Origin: Marinomonas rhodophyticola
GTDB lineage: Bacteria > Pseudomonadota > Gammaproteobacteria > Pseudomonadales > Marinomonadaceae
Length of the DNA: 64,000 nucleotides
Assembly: GCF_026113935.1 (NCBI RefSeq)
Contig: NZ_JAPEUL010000004.1
Coordinates: 1-64,000 of the forward strand
Direction: 5' to 3'
This document shows, piece after piece, positions 54,929-64,000 of this stretch. The notes beneath the pieces are model-generated. The model saw only the letters and a list, made by a program, of their open reading frames with translations, was not told the DNA's origin and ran no database searches. The position numbers and the translations under genes are program-made. How positions within the stretch are numbered: position 1 is the first letter of the stretch; each line of letters starts with the position of its first letter.

Positions 54929-56293
54929 ATGATTTGTGGATTTGATTACGGAACATCGAATTGTGCATTAGGTATAGTGCAAAACTCGCTTGTACGCTTG
55001 GTTAATTTAGAAGAAAACCATGCTTTTCTCCCTTCCACTTTGTATGCGCTAGATCGAGACTTAATTACTGAATCTGTTATAAGGGGAATGCGAGATATTC
55101 CTTCACGACAAGCGTTCTCTGAGCTACGTCAAAATGCCTTAACGCGAGCCAAACGTGCTCGTTATGAAGAAGACATTGCGGATGAAGATCAAACGTTATT
55201 TTTTGGACGCGCAGCGTTTAATGAATACTTCCAGTGGCCGGAAGAAGGCTATTTTGTTAAATCCCCAAAATCTTTTCTAGGTGGCGCTGGGTTACGTGCA
55301 GAACATATTCATTTTTTTGAAGATGTGGTCACCGTGATGATGCAGAATATCAAGCAGCGTGCTGAAAAAAGTTTGGGCGAAGAGATTACCCATACGGTAA
55401 TTGGCCGTCCTGTGAATTTCCAAGGTTTAGATGCTGATGCAAGTAATCGACAAGCGTTAGATATATTGACAACAGCTGGCAAAAGGGCTGGTTTTAAAGA
55501 AATTGAATTTCTTTATGAGCCAATTGCTGCAGGTTTAGATTTTGAAAAATCCTTAGCAGATAATAAAACCGTGTTAGTTGTGGATATTGGTGGTGGTACG
55601 ACTGACTGCGCGATGGTTCGTATGGGGCCTGAGTATTTAACAAAAGAAGACAGACGAAACGATTTCTTGGCACATACTGGAGAACGAGTCGGCGGTAATG
55701 ATTTAGACATACAAATTGCGGGTAAGCATTTTATGCCACTATTTGGCATGGATTCTTTATTGAAAACAGGGTTACCGATGCCGACTCAGTTGTATTGGAA
55801 TGCGATTACAACGAATGATGTGTCTGCTATTGCGACATTTAATAGTATGGAAACTAGGCATCAGATCAATCAGTTGCGTTTGGATGCAGCACAACCCAAA
55901 TTGATCGAACGATTCTTACGTATGCGAGAAGAAAAGCATAATTATCACATAGTACGCAGTGCGGAAGAGGCTAAGATTGCCTTGTCCGATACGCAGCAGT
56001 ATCTTGCCTCATTGGACTATATTGAAGCAGAGCTAAGTGCTTCCATTAGCCGTGAAGAACTGACTCAGTCAATTTTTTCACCCTTAGAAAAAATGTTGAA
56101 TTTGATGACGTTGGCCATAGAGCAAGCAGGCGAGAAACCGGATTTGATCTACATCACCGGTGGATCAGCCAAGTCACCAGTGATTCGCGAGGCAATTCAA
56201 CATCGGCTTGGTGATATCCCTGTGTTAGATGGGGATCACTTTGGTAGTGTGGCGGCAGGATTAACGGTCTGGTCAGAGCGTATTTTTAGATAA
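54929..56293 (+). CDS. yegD: YegD-type Hsp70-like protein
   Basis: This 454-residue actin-fold ATPase resembles E. coli YegD. The phosphate loop is FDYGTSNCALG, the second glycine loop VVDIGGGTTDCAM, and the adenosine loop ITGGSAKSPVI. It has the ATPase part but no typical Hsp70 substrate domain, so it may act alone or with unknown partners. ATG 54929 follows AGGT; it is a single gene between two chemoreceptors that point away or toward it. Confidence 0.88.
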   Translation: MICGFDYGTSNCALGIVQNSLVRLVNLEENHAFLPSTLYALDRDLITESVIRGMRDIPSRQAFSELRQNALTRAKRARYEEDIADEDQTLFFGRAAFNEYFQWPEEGYFVKSPKSFLGGAGLRAEHIHFFEDVVTVMMQNIKQRAEKSLGEEITHTVIGRPVNFQGLDADASNRQALDILTTAGKRAGFKEIEFLYEPIAAGLDFEKSLADNKTVLVVDIGGGTTDCAMVRMGPEYLTKEDRRNDFLAHTGERVGGNDLDIQIAGKHFMPLFGMDSLLKTGLPMPTQLYWNAITTNDVSAIATFNSMETRHQINQLRLDAAQPKLIERFLRMREEKHNYHIVRSAEEAKIALSDTQQYLASLDYIEAELSASISREELTQSIFSPLEKMLNLMTLAIEQAGEKPDLIYITGGSAKSPVIREAIQHRLGDIPVLDGDHFGSVAAGLTVWSERIFR

Positions 56294-56294
56294 A

Positions 56295-56325
56295 AAAGAA
56301 AGCGAGCCAACAAGGTTGGCTCGCT
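56295..56325 (-). terminator. Terminator after the second chemoreceptor
   Basis: AGCGAGCCAAC-AAG-GTTGGCTCGCT. On the minus strand it is followed by a T-rich run (TTCTTTTTT). Confidence 0.85.
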
Positions 56326-56335
56326 GGATAGCGTA

Positions 56336-58388
56336 TTACAGAGAGAAGCGATCAATGGACGACTTCAATTTGGTTAATACCTCTGACAGTGTTTTAGTGG
56401 TTGCCATCATGTCGTTGACACCATCGGCTGTTTGATTAGAAAGGTCGCGTATATTTTCGAGATTTTCATTCACGCTCGCAGCAACGGCAGACTGTTCTGT
56501 GATGGAACTGGCAATGTTAATCGACATGGAGTTAATCAGGCTGACTGACTGGGTTACCTTCATTAATCCTTTGCTTGCCGCGATGGCTTTCTCCGCATTG
56601 CCGGCAGCTTGATCTCGACCATTGATCACTTCCATAGACGCTGTTTTCGACAGTTTCTGCAGTTGGGCTATCATGCCTTCAATTTCTGCAGTAGCGTCTT
56701 GGGTTCGAGTTGCCAGTGTTCTGACTTCATCCGCCACCACCGCAAAGCCACGGCCTTGTTCTCCAGCTCGCGCCGCTTCAATCGCAGCATTAAGCGCAAG
56801 CAGGTTAGTTTGCTCAGCAATACTGCGAATTACGTCTAGCACGGAACCTATGCTAATACTTTCCTTCTCAACCTCTTGCATCACTGTAGAAGCATGCCCA
56901 ATGACATTGGCCAGACCTTGCATATCCGAGGCGACGTTGTCGACGACTTGGGTGCCGGATTTCGTTTCTTTGTCCGCTTTCTGAGTTTCGTTGGTGGTGT
57001 CGTTGACATTCTGCGAGACGTTCTCTACAGCGATAACCATCTGACTCATCGCGGTCGCCACTAAGTCTGTTTCTCCCTGTTGTTTGCTCATGCTTTTAGA
57101 CGCGAGATTGGCGGTTGACTGTACTTTTAAACTCGCGTCCGTAAGGAGGCTCCATGCAAGATCTGACCTCTAATTGCATGGATCTTAGTTGAGTAATGGT
57201 ATTTCGACCATGTTTAAATAGCACATCGATTTCGTTTTGGCTTTCTGTTTGGTGATGTGAATGACGATGAAATAAATTGGTAGAGAGATCGCCATTACCC
57301 AAGGCTTGCAAATCTTGCCCTGCTTGTTTTAGTGGGGAAAGTACGCGTTGTGTAATGAAAGAAATCATGATGACTAAGAGGATAGCGCAAAGAATAGAAA
57401 CAAGGATTAGGCTGTTTTGAACAGACTTAGCAACCACAGTGAATTCTTTTACAGGGCCACCAGTAAGGATCGCCCAGTTCCATTTTTCGGCGCGACTAAA
57501 TGCCATGACGATGTCTTGTTCTTTTCCATTGATTGTTTGTTTGGTTTGAAATACGCCATTCTTTTGCTGTTTTATCAGTTCTAAATATTTTTCAGCCTCT
57601 TGCACATTAATCTCAGAGAAGAGTTTGTCTTTATTCTGCGAGTCAACGACAATTCTACCAAAGTCTTTGCCATCTTGAAGATTAATGACGGTGGCTTTTC
57701 CTGTTTCGCCAAATGATAGGCTATTTATTTCTTTTTCTAAGTTTTTTAGTCCTTCTGTGTAATCAAAGCCGATGTAAAGTATACCGATGACTTTTCCTGT
57801 TGAATCTTTAAAGGGAACGTATTTTGTCATGTAGTTACGACCAAATAAGGCCGCAGGGCCAGAATAGATCTCACCGTTAATCAGTGTTTGATAAGCGGGA
57901 TGTCCTTTACCTAACAAGGTGCCGTAGGCTCGAGTGCCATCGGCTTTTTTGAGAGAAGTACTGATACGTAAAAAGTCATCACCATACCGAATAAACACCG
58001 TCGCGGTGCCGCCCGTCATCTTGGTGAATTGATCTGGTTTATCAAAATTTAGGTTGATTACTTCGCCCGAATTGGTGGCTAAAGGGCTGTCATATTCACC
58101 AATTTTAACGGTTTCTGAATCACTGACTGTGATGCCGTTAGGGAACAGTGTGAAAAATATGTCGGCTAATCTATCCGTACTACTTTCTAAGTTCTCGTTA
58201 TAAAAATCGAGCAACATACTGCCTTGACCAGAACTGGTTTGTAATTCGTGCTCTATGCTTTCTATAAAACCATTGTAAGATTTACTTGATGTTAGCCAAG
58301 TGAGTATTCCAAAGCAGGTAATAGAGACTAAAAATACGACGATGGCTAATTGTCGAGTGATTGGCATGGTTCTAATAAGCTGTATCAT
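56336..58388 (-). CDS. Methyl-accepting chemotaxis protein with Cache domain (frameshifted as given)
   Basis: This chemoreceptor of about 683 residues has transmembrane helix 1 at about 12-33 and a Cache_3-Cache_2 type periplasmic domain ([41 protein letters not shown]). Transmembrane helix 2 lies at about 325-347. A HAMP domain and a methyl-accepting domain with [32 protein letters not shown] follow. The frame breaks at plus-strand 57146-57152, GAGGCTC; removing one base gives [27 protein letters not shown]. The ligand is unknown. Confidence 0.88.
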
Positions 58389-58570
58389 GGCGTGTTCCTC
58401 TGTTTAAAGGTGTGCTTTGTAATCAAGTCAATACAGCTGCAAATAAAGCTATTATTATTGTAATTGTTTTTATGTTTATTGCTAAATAGTGACTGAAAAT
58501 AAGTTTTAGAAGATTTTAGCAATCGAAGAAAAACGGGCTTATTCTAAGATTGATCTAATCGCCTTATATA

Positions 58571-58605
58571 AAGAACAACAAGATAATTTTTGTTTTGTTG
58601 TTCTT
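58571..58605. repeat. Inverted repeat after the MFS gene, possible terminator
   Basis: AAGAACAACAA (58571-58581) pairs with TTGTTGTTCTT (58595-58605). On the minus strand it is followed by T-rich TTTATATAA, so it may end the MFS transcript. Confidence 0.55.
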
Positions 58606-58639
58606 ATTTTTGTAACAAATAGTGAATTTAGGTCAATAG

Positions 58640-60357
58640 TTATAAATTTGGATGTGTTTTTTCCACATGATGCTTTTCATTTACTGGACGTATCATGAGA
58701 TTTGCAAAAAAGCCAATAACCAACAAACCCGCCATGGCATACATGGTGGTATTATAAAGGCCAGATGTGGGATCTATGGTACCTACAGGCGCAATGTCCA
58801 TCAGGTTGCTTACCGTGACAGTTTTTGCTGCAATTAACTCGTTTAATTGTGAGATAGATGCGTTGAATTTAGCTTCAAAGGCTGCTGGGTCAATTTTACT
58901 GGCTAAATCGTGAATGGCACTTTCCACAGACATGTTTCTTAAGTAAGTAATAACAAATGGCCCTAAGACTCCGGCTGTTGCCCAAGCGGTAAGCAATCGA
59001 CCATGTATGCCACCAACGTGTAGGGTGCCAAAAATATCCGCCAAATACGCAGGAATAGTGGCGAATCCACCGCCATACATGGTGAAAATTATCATGCTAG
59101 CCCCATAAAACATGATTAACCAAGTGATCGAGGGATCAGCGCTGACCGCTGAGGCAGCGAACGGAATGGAAAGGTATAAAAGTGTGCCAAGTACAAAAAA
59201 ACAATGATAAGTGTTTTTCCGACCGATGAAGTCCGAGGTTGACGCCCAAAAGAACCGACCACACATATTAAAAACCGAAATCATCAAGACATAGGTGCCT
59301 GCAAAGCTGGCTGTGGCAATGGTTGGTAATGTGGTACCAAATATTTCTGTCATCATGGTTTTTGCGATACCGATCACACCAATACCAGCGGTCACATTGA
59401 AACAGAGCACAATCCACAACAGCCAAAATTGCGGCGTTTTTAAGGCTTGATCAATGTGCACGTGATTACGGCTAATCATGCTATTTGTTTTATCTTTGGC
59501 TGGCGGTGTCCAACCTTCAGGCTGCCAATCTTTAGGGGGGACCCGATAAGCAAATGCCGCGACCATCATAATAACGAAATACACGATCCCAAGGGTGAGG
59601 AAGACGCTAGCGGCACCTGTATTCCCCGTGCCTACAACATACACACCAGCTTCCCCTGGAATAGGGAGTTTTGAGGCTTCGGAAGCACTGGCCACGACGA
59701 CTTCAAGCTTACCATTTGCCATTTCAGCGAAGCGTCTTCCACCTTCGGTAATAAGATTTACCGCCGATTCTGGCCCAAGATAGGTCGGTGCGATGGCAAA
59801 TTTCTCTAGTAAAAACGTTTTTAATGGGGCGCCAATCATGGCGCCTCCGCCGAACCCCATGATCGCCATACCTGTTGCCATACCGCGTTTGTCTGGGAAC
59901 CAACGAAGTAGAGTCGATACGGGAGAAACATAGCCAAGCCCTAAGCCACAGCCGCCTAATACACCATATCCCAAATAGACTAGCCATAACTGATGTGTTG
60001 ATATCCCTACGCTGCCGATAATAAAGCCACCGCCCCAGAGAAAGGCTGCGGTTACGCCAACGCAGCGTGGGCCGACTTCTTCTAACCATTTGCCAGCAAC
60101 AGCAGCAGATAAACCAAGAAAGACAATGGCTACAGAGAAAATCCATACTACACTGCTGAGACTCCAGTCTTCTGCTGCGCTGCTAACCACACCAAACTCT
60201 TTGGTTAAAGCTGGGTTAAAAATACTCCAAGCATAGACAGAACCAATACATAAATGAATGGCAATAGAAGCGGGGGAACTAACCAGCGGTTAAAGTTAGT
60301 TGAAGCAACAATTTTGTCCTTCATTAAAAAAGATAAGAGCGTGCGAATGAGGTTCAT
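58640..60357 (-). CDS. MFS transporter, oxalate:formate antiporter-like (frameshifted as given)
   Basis: This major-facilitator protein of about 572 residues has twelve membrane helices and an OFA-like signature (LGGCGLGLGYVSPVSTLLRWFPDKRGMATGMA). A long loop lies at about 165-235 between helices, and a C-terminal loop before the last helix. Substrates in the family are oxalate, formate, pyruvate or other monocarboxylates, so the name is provisional. The frame breaks at plus-strand GGGGG 60272-60276; a sixth G gives WLVPPASIAIHLCIGSVYAWS. ATG 60357 or 60324 may start it. Confidence 0.8.
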
Positions 60358-60615
60358 AATCTGTGTCCTTCAGAAAATTGGTAGTAACAACATCGAGCAA
60401 CAAAATATTATGAAAGACACTATAATGTTTTTTTATGTGAAAATATAAAAAAATTTATAGTTTTGTTCGCAAGCGCACTTTTTTTAGTTTCGAAACAATA
60501 TTTATCCTGTTAAGTGGTGAGTAACCTTGCTGTTTTGTGTGTTTTTTTCATTATTGATAGTCAGGAATGATGGTAAAATGTTTATCTATTAAACAGATTT
60601 TTACGGAGTATCTAC

Positions 60616-61683
60616 TTGATAAAAGCCTTATTGATTCAGTTAAGAGACCTTTTCTCGTGGAGTGACATTAAACGCCCTTGGCATTTGGCTGTGCTTGCTG
60701 CCCTATGCGTTGGTATCCCAGCATTGATAGGCGCGGCCACAGATCAGTTTGCGATAGCAACGCTATCAAGCCTAGGGACAATGGTTATTTTGTACTTGCC
60801 TAAAACGCGAACAGCGCATCGTATGGTGACGCTGGCCATGTGTTCATTTGGCTTTATGGTCTGCTTTACCATTGGATCGCTTTCTAGCTTTAATCCATAT
60901 TTAGCGGCTTTAGCTCTTGGGTTGTTGTCCTTCGGCGCAATTGTTATTACGCGTTATTACCGTTTGCCGCCTCCGGGTAGTTTTTTCTTTATTCTCGTTT
61001 CTGCTTTAGCAATTTACCTGCCTTTTGACTTAGGTAAATGGGCATCGAATATTGGCATGGTGGCTTTAGGTGGGATCTTATCCTGTGCTTTAGCCTTTGT
61101 TTATAGCTTAATGACTGGCGCGAATGATTTGCCAGCAACAACAGTCGAAACCGATCCTCAGGTTAATGCGATTATCTTAGAAGGGGCGTTAGTGGCTTTT
61201 TTTATCGCTTTTTCTTATTTGTTCGCTCTATGGTTAGCATTACCTAATGCTCTTTGGGTGCCGATTTCCTGCGCCGCCATTTTACAAGGCGCGACTTATC
61301 GTATGATTTGGCACCGAAATGTTCATCGTATTGTTGGAACCGCAATTGGTATGGGGGTCGCTTGGTGTTTGTTCTCTCTGCAGCCAAATTATTGGGTATT
61401 GGCCCTTAGTATGATTCTTTTCCAATTCTTAGTGGAATTGTTGATTGTGAAGAACTACGGTGCGGCTGTTATTTTTGTTACACCATTGACCGTGATTATG
61501 GCGGAGTTTACCAGTGCGAATATGAGCACAGATGTGTTGTTGCTGCATAGATTAGTGGATATTTCTATTGGCAGTGTTATTGGTATTGTCGGCGGGACTA
61601 TTTTCCATCGCACTTCTCTCCTTAAACATATTGAATCAAGAATGAATGCGCGTAGCTCCTTATCGGGTCGACGACCTTCTTAA
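60616..61683 (+). CDS. FUSC-family membrane protein
   Basis: This 355-residue membrane protein has about ten helices in two similar halves and belongs to the FUSC/aromatic-acid exporter-like group (FUSC_2). The HRNVHRIVGTAIGMGVAW stretch is a typical central motif (RxxxRxxGT). A role in export of aromatic or other organic acids is known for relatives; the substrate here is not known. The start is TTG 60616 with GGAG seven bases upstream. Confidence 0.78.
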   Translation: MIKALLIQLRDLFSWSDIKRPWHLAVLAALCVGIPALIGAATDQFAIATLSSLGTMVILYLPKTRTAHRMVTLAMCSFGFMVCFTIGSLSSFNPYLAALALGLLSFGAIVITRYYRLPPPGSFFFILVSALAIYLPFDLGKWASNIGMVALGGILSCALAFVYSLMTGANDLPATTVETDPQVNAIILEGALVAFFIAFSYLFALWLALPNALWVPISCAAILQGATYRMIWHRNVHRIVGTAIGMGVAWCLFSLQPNYWVLALSMILFQFLVELLIVKNYGAAVIFVTPLTVIMAEFTSANMSTDVLLLHRLVDISIGSVIGIVGGTIFHRTSLLKHIESRMNARSSLSGRRPS

Positions 61684-61839
61684 TATTTTTTAATGTCGCT
61701 GTTTACTATGAATACCTTTCTTCTTTGGATGAAAGGTATTTTTTTATCTACTTTTATTTATCGCCTGTCTGTTGCGTAAAAGCTTGTTAAAACGTAGGCT
61801 TCGAGATTCTGATAGCACGCTGTAAAGCCGTGATAATCA

Positions 61840-62036
61840 GTTCTTGTGAAGGTGCCCTAAAGGGTGAAACGGGAAACAGGTGCGTTTAATTCTTGTAAGC
61901 AATCCCTGTACTGCCCCCGCAACGGTAAATAAGTGGTGTGTTTCTTCTTACTTCCACTGTCTTTATAGACGGGAAGGAATGAGAGTCTTCGAAATACAGC
62001 TCTTCCAAACACTTATCAGTCCGGAGACCGGCCTTC
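61840..62036 (+). ncRNA. Cobalamin riboswitch
   Basis: Conserved parts appear in order: GGTGCCCTAAAGGGTGAAA, CGGGAAACAGGTGCG, the B12 box with CTGCCCCCGCAACGGTAA (61911-61928), and AGTCCGGAGACCGGCC (62018-62033). It lies about 80 bases before the cbiM-like gene. It should reduce its expression when adenosylcobalamin is abundant. Confidence 0.95.
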
Positions 62037-62044
62037 ATTAATCC

Positions 62045-62066
62045 GGTTTTTCTAAGCAGAAAAACC
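62045..62066 (+). promoter_or_regulatory. Expression-platform hairpin of the cobalamin riboswitch
   Basis: GGTTTTTCT-AAGC-AGAAAAACC is a perfect nine-pair hairpin behind the aptamer. No T run follows. A second small hairpin CATAC/GTATG lies near 62080-62095, before the GGAGG ribosome site, so translational control is likely. Confidence 0.6.
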
Positions 62067-62116
62067 ATCAATTTGAATCATACGGGTGAGTATGAAGCAT
62101 ATTTTGGAGGCACATA

Positions 62117-62788
62117 GTGCATATTGAACCTGGCGTCGTTGATGGCGCAAAAATTGTTTTGAGTTATGCTACCGCTTTGGCGGCGTTTGGCTTTTCTGCG
62201 AAAGCATCTATTGAGATGATCAAAAAAGAGGGTCTCATGTCTTTGATCGGTCGCAGCGCATTAACCACACTGCTTGTCTTTGCCTTCTTTGAACTCTTTC
62301 CTCATCACGCGGTTGGTGTATCGGAAGTGCATCTTATCTTAGGCTCAACGCTGTTTCTTATCTTTGGTCCTGCGGCTGCTTCTATTGGTTTGATGTTAGG
62401 CTTATTAACGCAAGGTGTTTTCTTTGCCCAATTTGATCTACCTCAATACGGCATGAATGTCACAACCTTGTTATTACCTCTGTTTGCTATGTCGGCCGTT
62501 GCGCGCCGAACCATTGCTGAGAATACGGCTTATGTCGATATTAGCTATAAACAAGCATTGAAACTGTCCCTAACTTACCAAGGCGGTATTGTCGCTTGGG
62601 TGGCTTTTTGGGCGTTTTATGGACAAGGTTTCGGTGCCGAGAACACCGCGGCCGTGGCGACCTTTGGTATTGCGTATTTAAGCGTTGTGCTGATTGAACC
62701 TGTTTTAGATCTTGCTGTATTAGCGGGTGCGAAAAGCCTGCATCGCTTTAAGAACTCGTCTTTGTTTGAAGCGCGTTTATTTAACTAG
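62117..62788 (+). CDS. CbiM-like cobalt permease
   Basis: This 223-residue membrane protein starts MHIEPGVVDGAK, matching the N-terminal metal-binding loop of CbiM (PF01891), where the extreme N terminus holds the metal. Several hydrophobic helices follow. The start is GTG 62117 with GGAGG six bases upstream. The cobalamin riboswitch in front shows that the job is cobalt uptake or B12 supply. Its energising subunits (CbiQ, CbiO) are not in the window. Confidence 0.85.
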   Translation: MHIEPGVVDGAKIVLSYATALAAFGFSAKASIEMIKKEGLMSLIGRSALTTLLVFAFFELFPHHAVGVSEVHLILGSTLFLIFGPAAASIGLMLGLLTQGVFFAQFDLPQYGMNVTTLLLPLFAMSAVARRTIAENTAYVDISYKQALKLSLTYQGGIVAWVAFWAFYGQGFGAENTAAVATFGIAYLSVVLIEPVLDLAVLAGAKSLHRFKNSSLFEARLFN

Positions 62789-62854
62789 TTAGAAAGCGTA
62801 GTTCTAAATGCCTACTCTGTTCACTGATAATACCGTAAGCAGAGTGGGCATTTT

Positions 62855-63743
62855 TTATGTTTTGCGTTTATATCGACCATGTTCACTAACAAACTCTAGG
62901 AAAGCACGATTGGCTTTTGATAGATAACTGTCTTTGCGCCAAGCAATACCTAGATCTAGCCAGATTGGTGGATCAAAAGAACGAGTGATCAGTTCATCGT
63001 CTTCTTCGATAACCATGGCGAGTAGGGTAGAAATACCAAAACCTTGTTGAGTGATGGATTTGATAAGCGGAATTAAGTTGGTTTCGAAACCAATCTTAGG
63101 TGTCCTGTTACAGGCTTTGGCCAGCTTATCGACAATGCGCCGATGAAAATACCCTTCTTTGAACATGACTAATTCTTCTTCGAAAAATGCTTCAGGGGAA
63201 ATTTTCGTTAGCTGGCTAAAAGGGTGATCGGTCGCCACAGTCACCAGCATTTCTTCTCGAATGAGGGCTTGAGTTTGTAGACTATCGGGAAGTGTTTCAG
63301 CAACGATAACGCTCAGGTCCAATTCGCCACTTTCGAGCATTTTTTGCAATTGCCAAGTTCCCCCTTCGATGACTCTTAAGGTAATAGTGGGGTATTTATG
63401 GCGAAATGCCATCAGAATCGGTGGAAAGTAATAAGAGTCCCAGCATGCTGGGAATGCCCACACGAACCTCACCTTGGCTCAACCCTTTTAGCTCACTCAT
63501 TTCTAACAAGGCATCGTCTGTGGCTTGAATGATTTTTTCAGCATGAATCAGCAGTTTTTTGCCTTCGTCGGTGAGTCCGATATTTCGATCTGCTCGATGA
63601 ATTAAGGTTAAGTCCAAATCCGCTTCTAGCTTTTTGATGGCCATGCTGACCGCCGGCTGTGCTACGCCTAGCTGTTGGGCGGCTTTGGTAAAGCTCTCTG
63701 TCTTGGCTATCGCAATAAAATAACGCAGAGGTTTAATGTCCAT
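62855..63743 (-). CDS. LysR-family regulator (frameshifted as given)
   Basis: This LysR-type transcription factor of about 295 residues has a winged HTH (about 3-60, FTKAAQQLGVAQPAVSMAIKKLEADL) and an effector domain. The frame breaks at plus-strand 63436-63442, GAGTCCC; removing one base gives GIPSMLGSYYFPPILMAF. ATG 63743 is preferred to the TTG just before it. It is divergent from an MFS gene, which it probably controls. Confidence 0.85.
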
Positions 63744-63890
63744 CAATAACCTTTATGGATTGGATAAGATGGATATATTTTATTGATTATTTGGCTGGGC
63801 GTATAGTGTAACTATAAAAAAGCATTTTTTGTTGGGTTCATCATCGGGCTGCGTCCCGTGGTGTGTTACTGTGATTCGTGGAGAGTGGTT

Positions 63891-64000
63891 GTGATTGAAG
63901 TGGGCAGTTCCGTATTTTGGCGAGGCACCGTGGCGCTTATCATTGGTTCTTTTATGATTTTTGCCAATGTGTATGTGACACAACCCTTGTTGCCTATGAT
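63891..64000 (+). CDS. MFS transporter, N-terminal part only
   Basis: GTG 63891 with GGAGAG five bases upstream opens a frame coding VIEVGSSVFWRGTVALIIGSFMIFANVYVTQPLLPM, which is the first helix of an MFS transporter of the YnfM type. The rest lies beyond the window. The substrate cannot be told. It is divergent from the LysR regulator. Confidence 0.7.
   Translation, partial: MIEVGSSVFWRGTVALIIGSFMIFANVYVTQPLLPM

Overview
The window looks like chromosomal DNA of a marine gammaproteobacterium of the Oceanospirillales, most like Marinomonas. This rests on the block ndk-rlmN-pilF-rodZ-ispG-hisS-yfgM-bamB-der, on the protein sequences and on the moderate base composition; it is recognition from memory, not a search result.

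Layout. 1-3025: a terminator, then two near-identical IS4-family elements inserted separately into one palindromic intergenic repeat. 3026-12543: LysR regulator with a DMT exporter, TetR regulator with FadH (two tandem palindromic operators between them), a broken YkgJ-type cysteine-cluster gene, cardiolipin synthase, an EEP-family hydrolase, and a DUF2254 membrane protein with a coiled-coil partner. 12782-20816: iron-sulfur assembly (IscR-type regulator, sufBCDSAT, sufE, and an IscS without its IscU-docking tail), placed directly before ndk, where many gammaproteobacteria carry isc. 20973-30111: ndk to der housekeeping block. 30320-39796: rimK with an AstE/ASPA-like hydrolase, a YgiQ radical SAM protein, tpm, a small YbaM-like gene, a leucine-rich-repeat protein kinase, ribH under an FMN riboswitch, and an MliC-like lipoprotein. 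39914-48035: cobalamin genes cobJ, cobM, cobW, cobN and a His-rich CbiX. 48140-58388: a lipoprotein, the carboxynorspermidine pair, NnrU, and two chemoreceptors flanking a YegD-type Hsp70. 58640-64000: an oxalate/formate-type MFS protein, a FUSC protein, a cobalamin riboswitch with a CbiM-like permease, and a LysR regulator divergent from an MFS gene cut by the window end.

The genes form several working units. The suf genes make Fe-S clusters used by RlmN, IspG, FadH, YgiQ and IscR itself. The cob genes and the riboswitch-controlled CbiM deal with cobalt and B12. The FMN riboswitch controls lumazine synthase. Lys1-like dehydrogenase and NspC make norspermidine or spermidine.

The main caution is sequence quality. 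More than twenty genes, including essential hisS, ispG and cobN (five times), are broken by one-base indels. About half lie in homopolymers. Seven are an extra base in the middle of what should be GAGCTC. The genes are therefore reported as single loci with the break stated; I read nearly all breaks as data errors, not pseudogenes.
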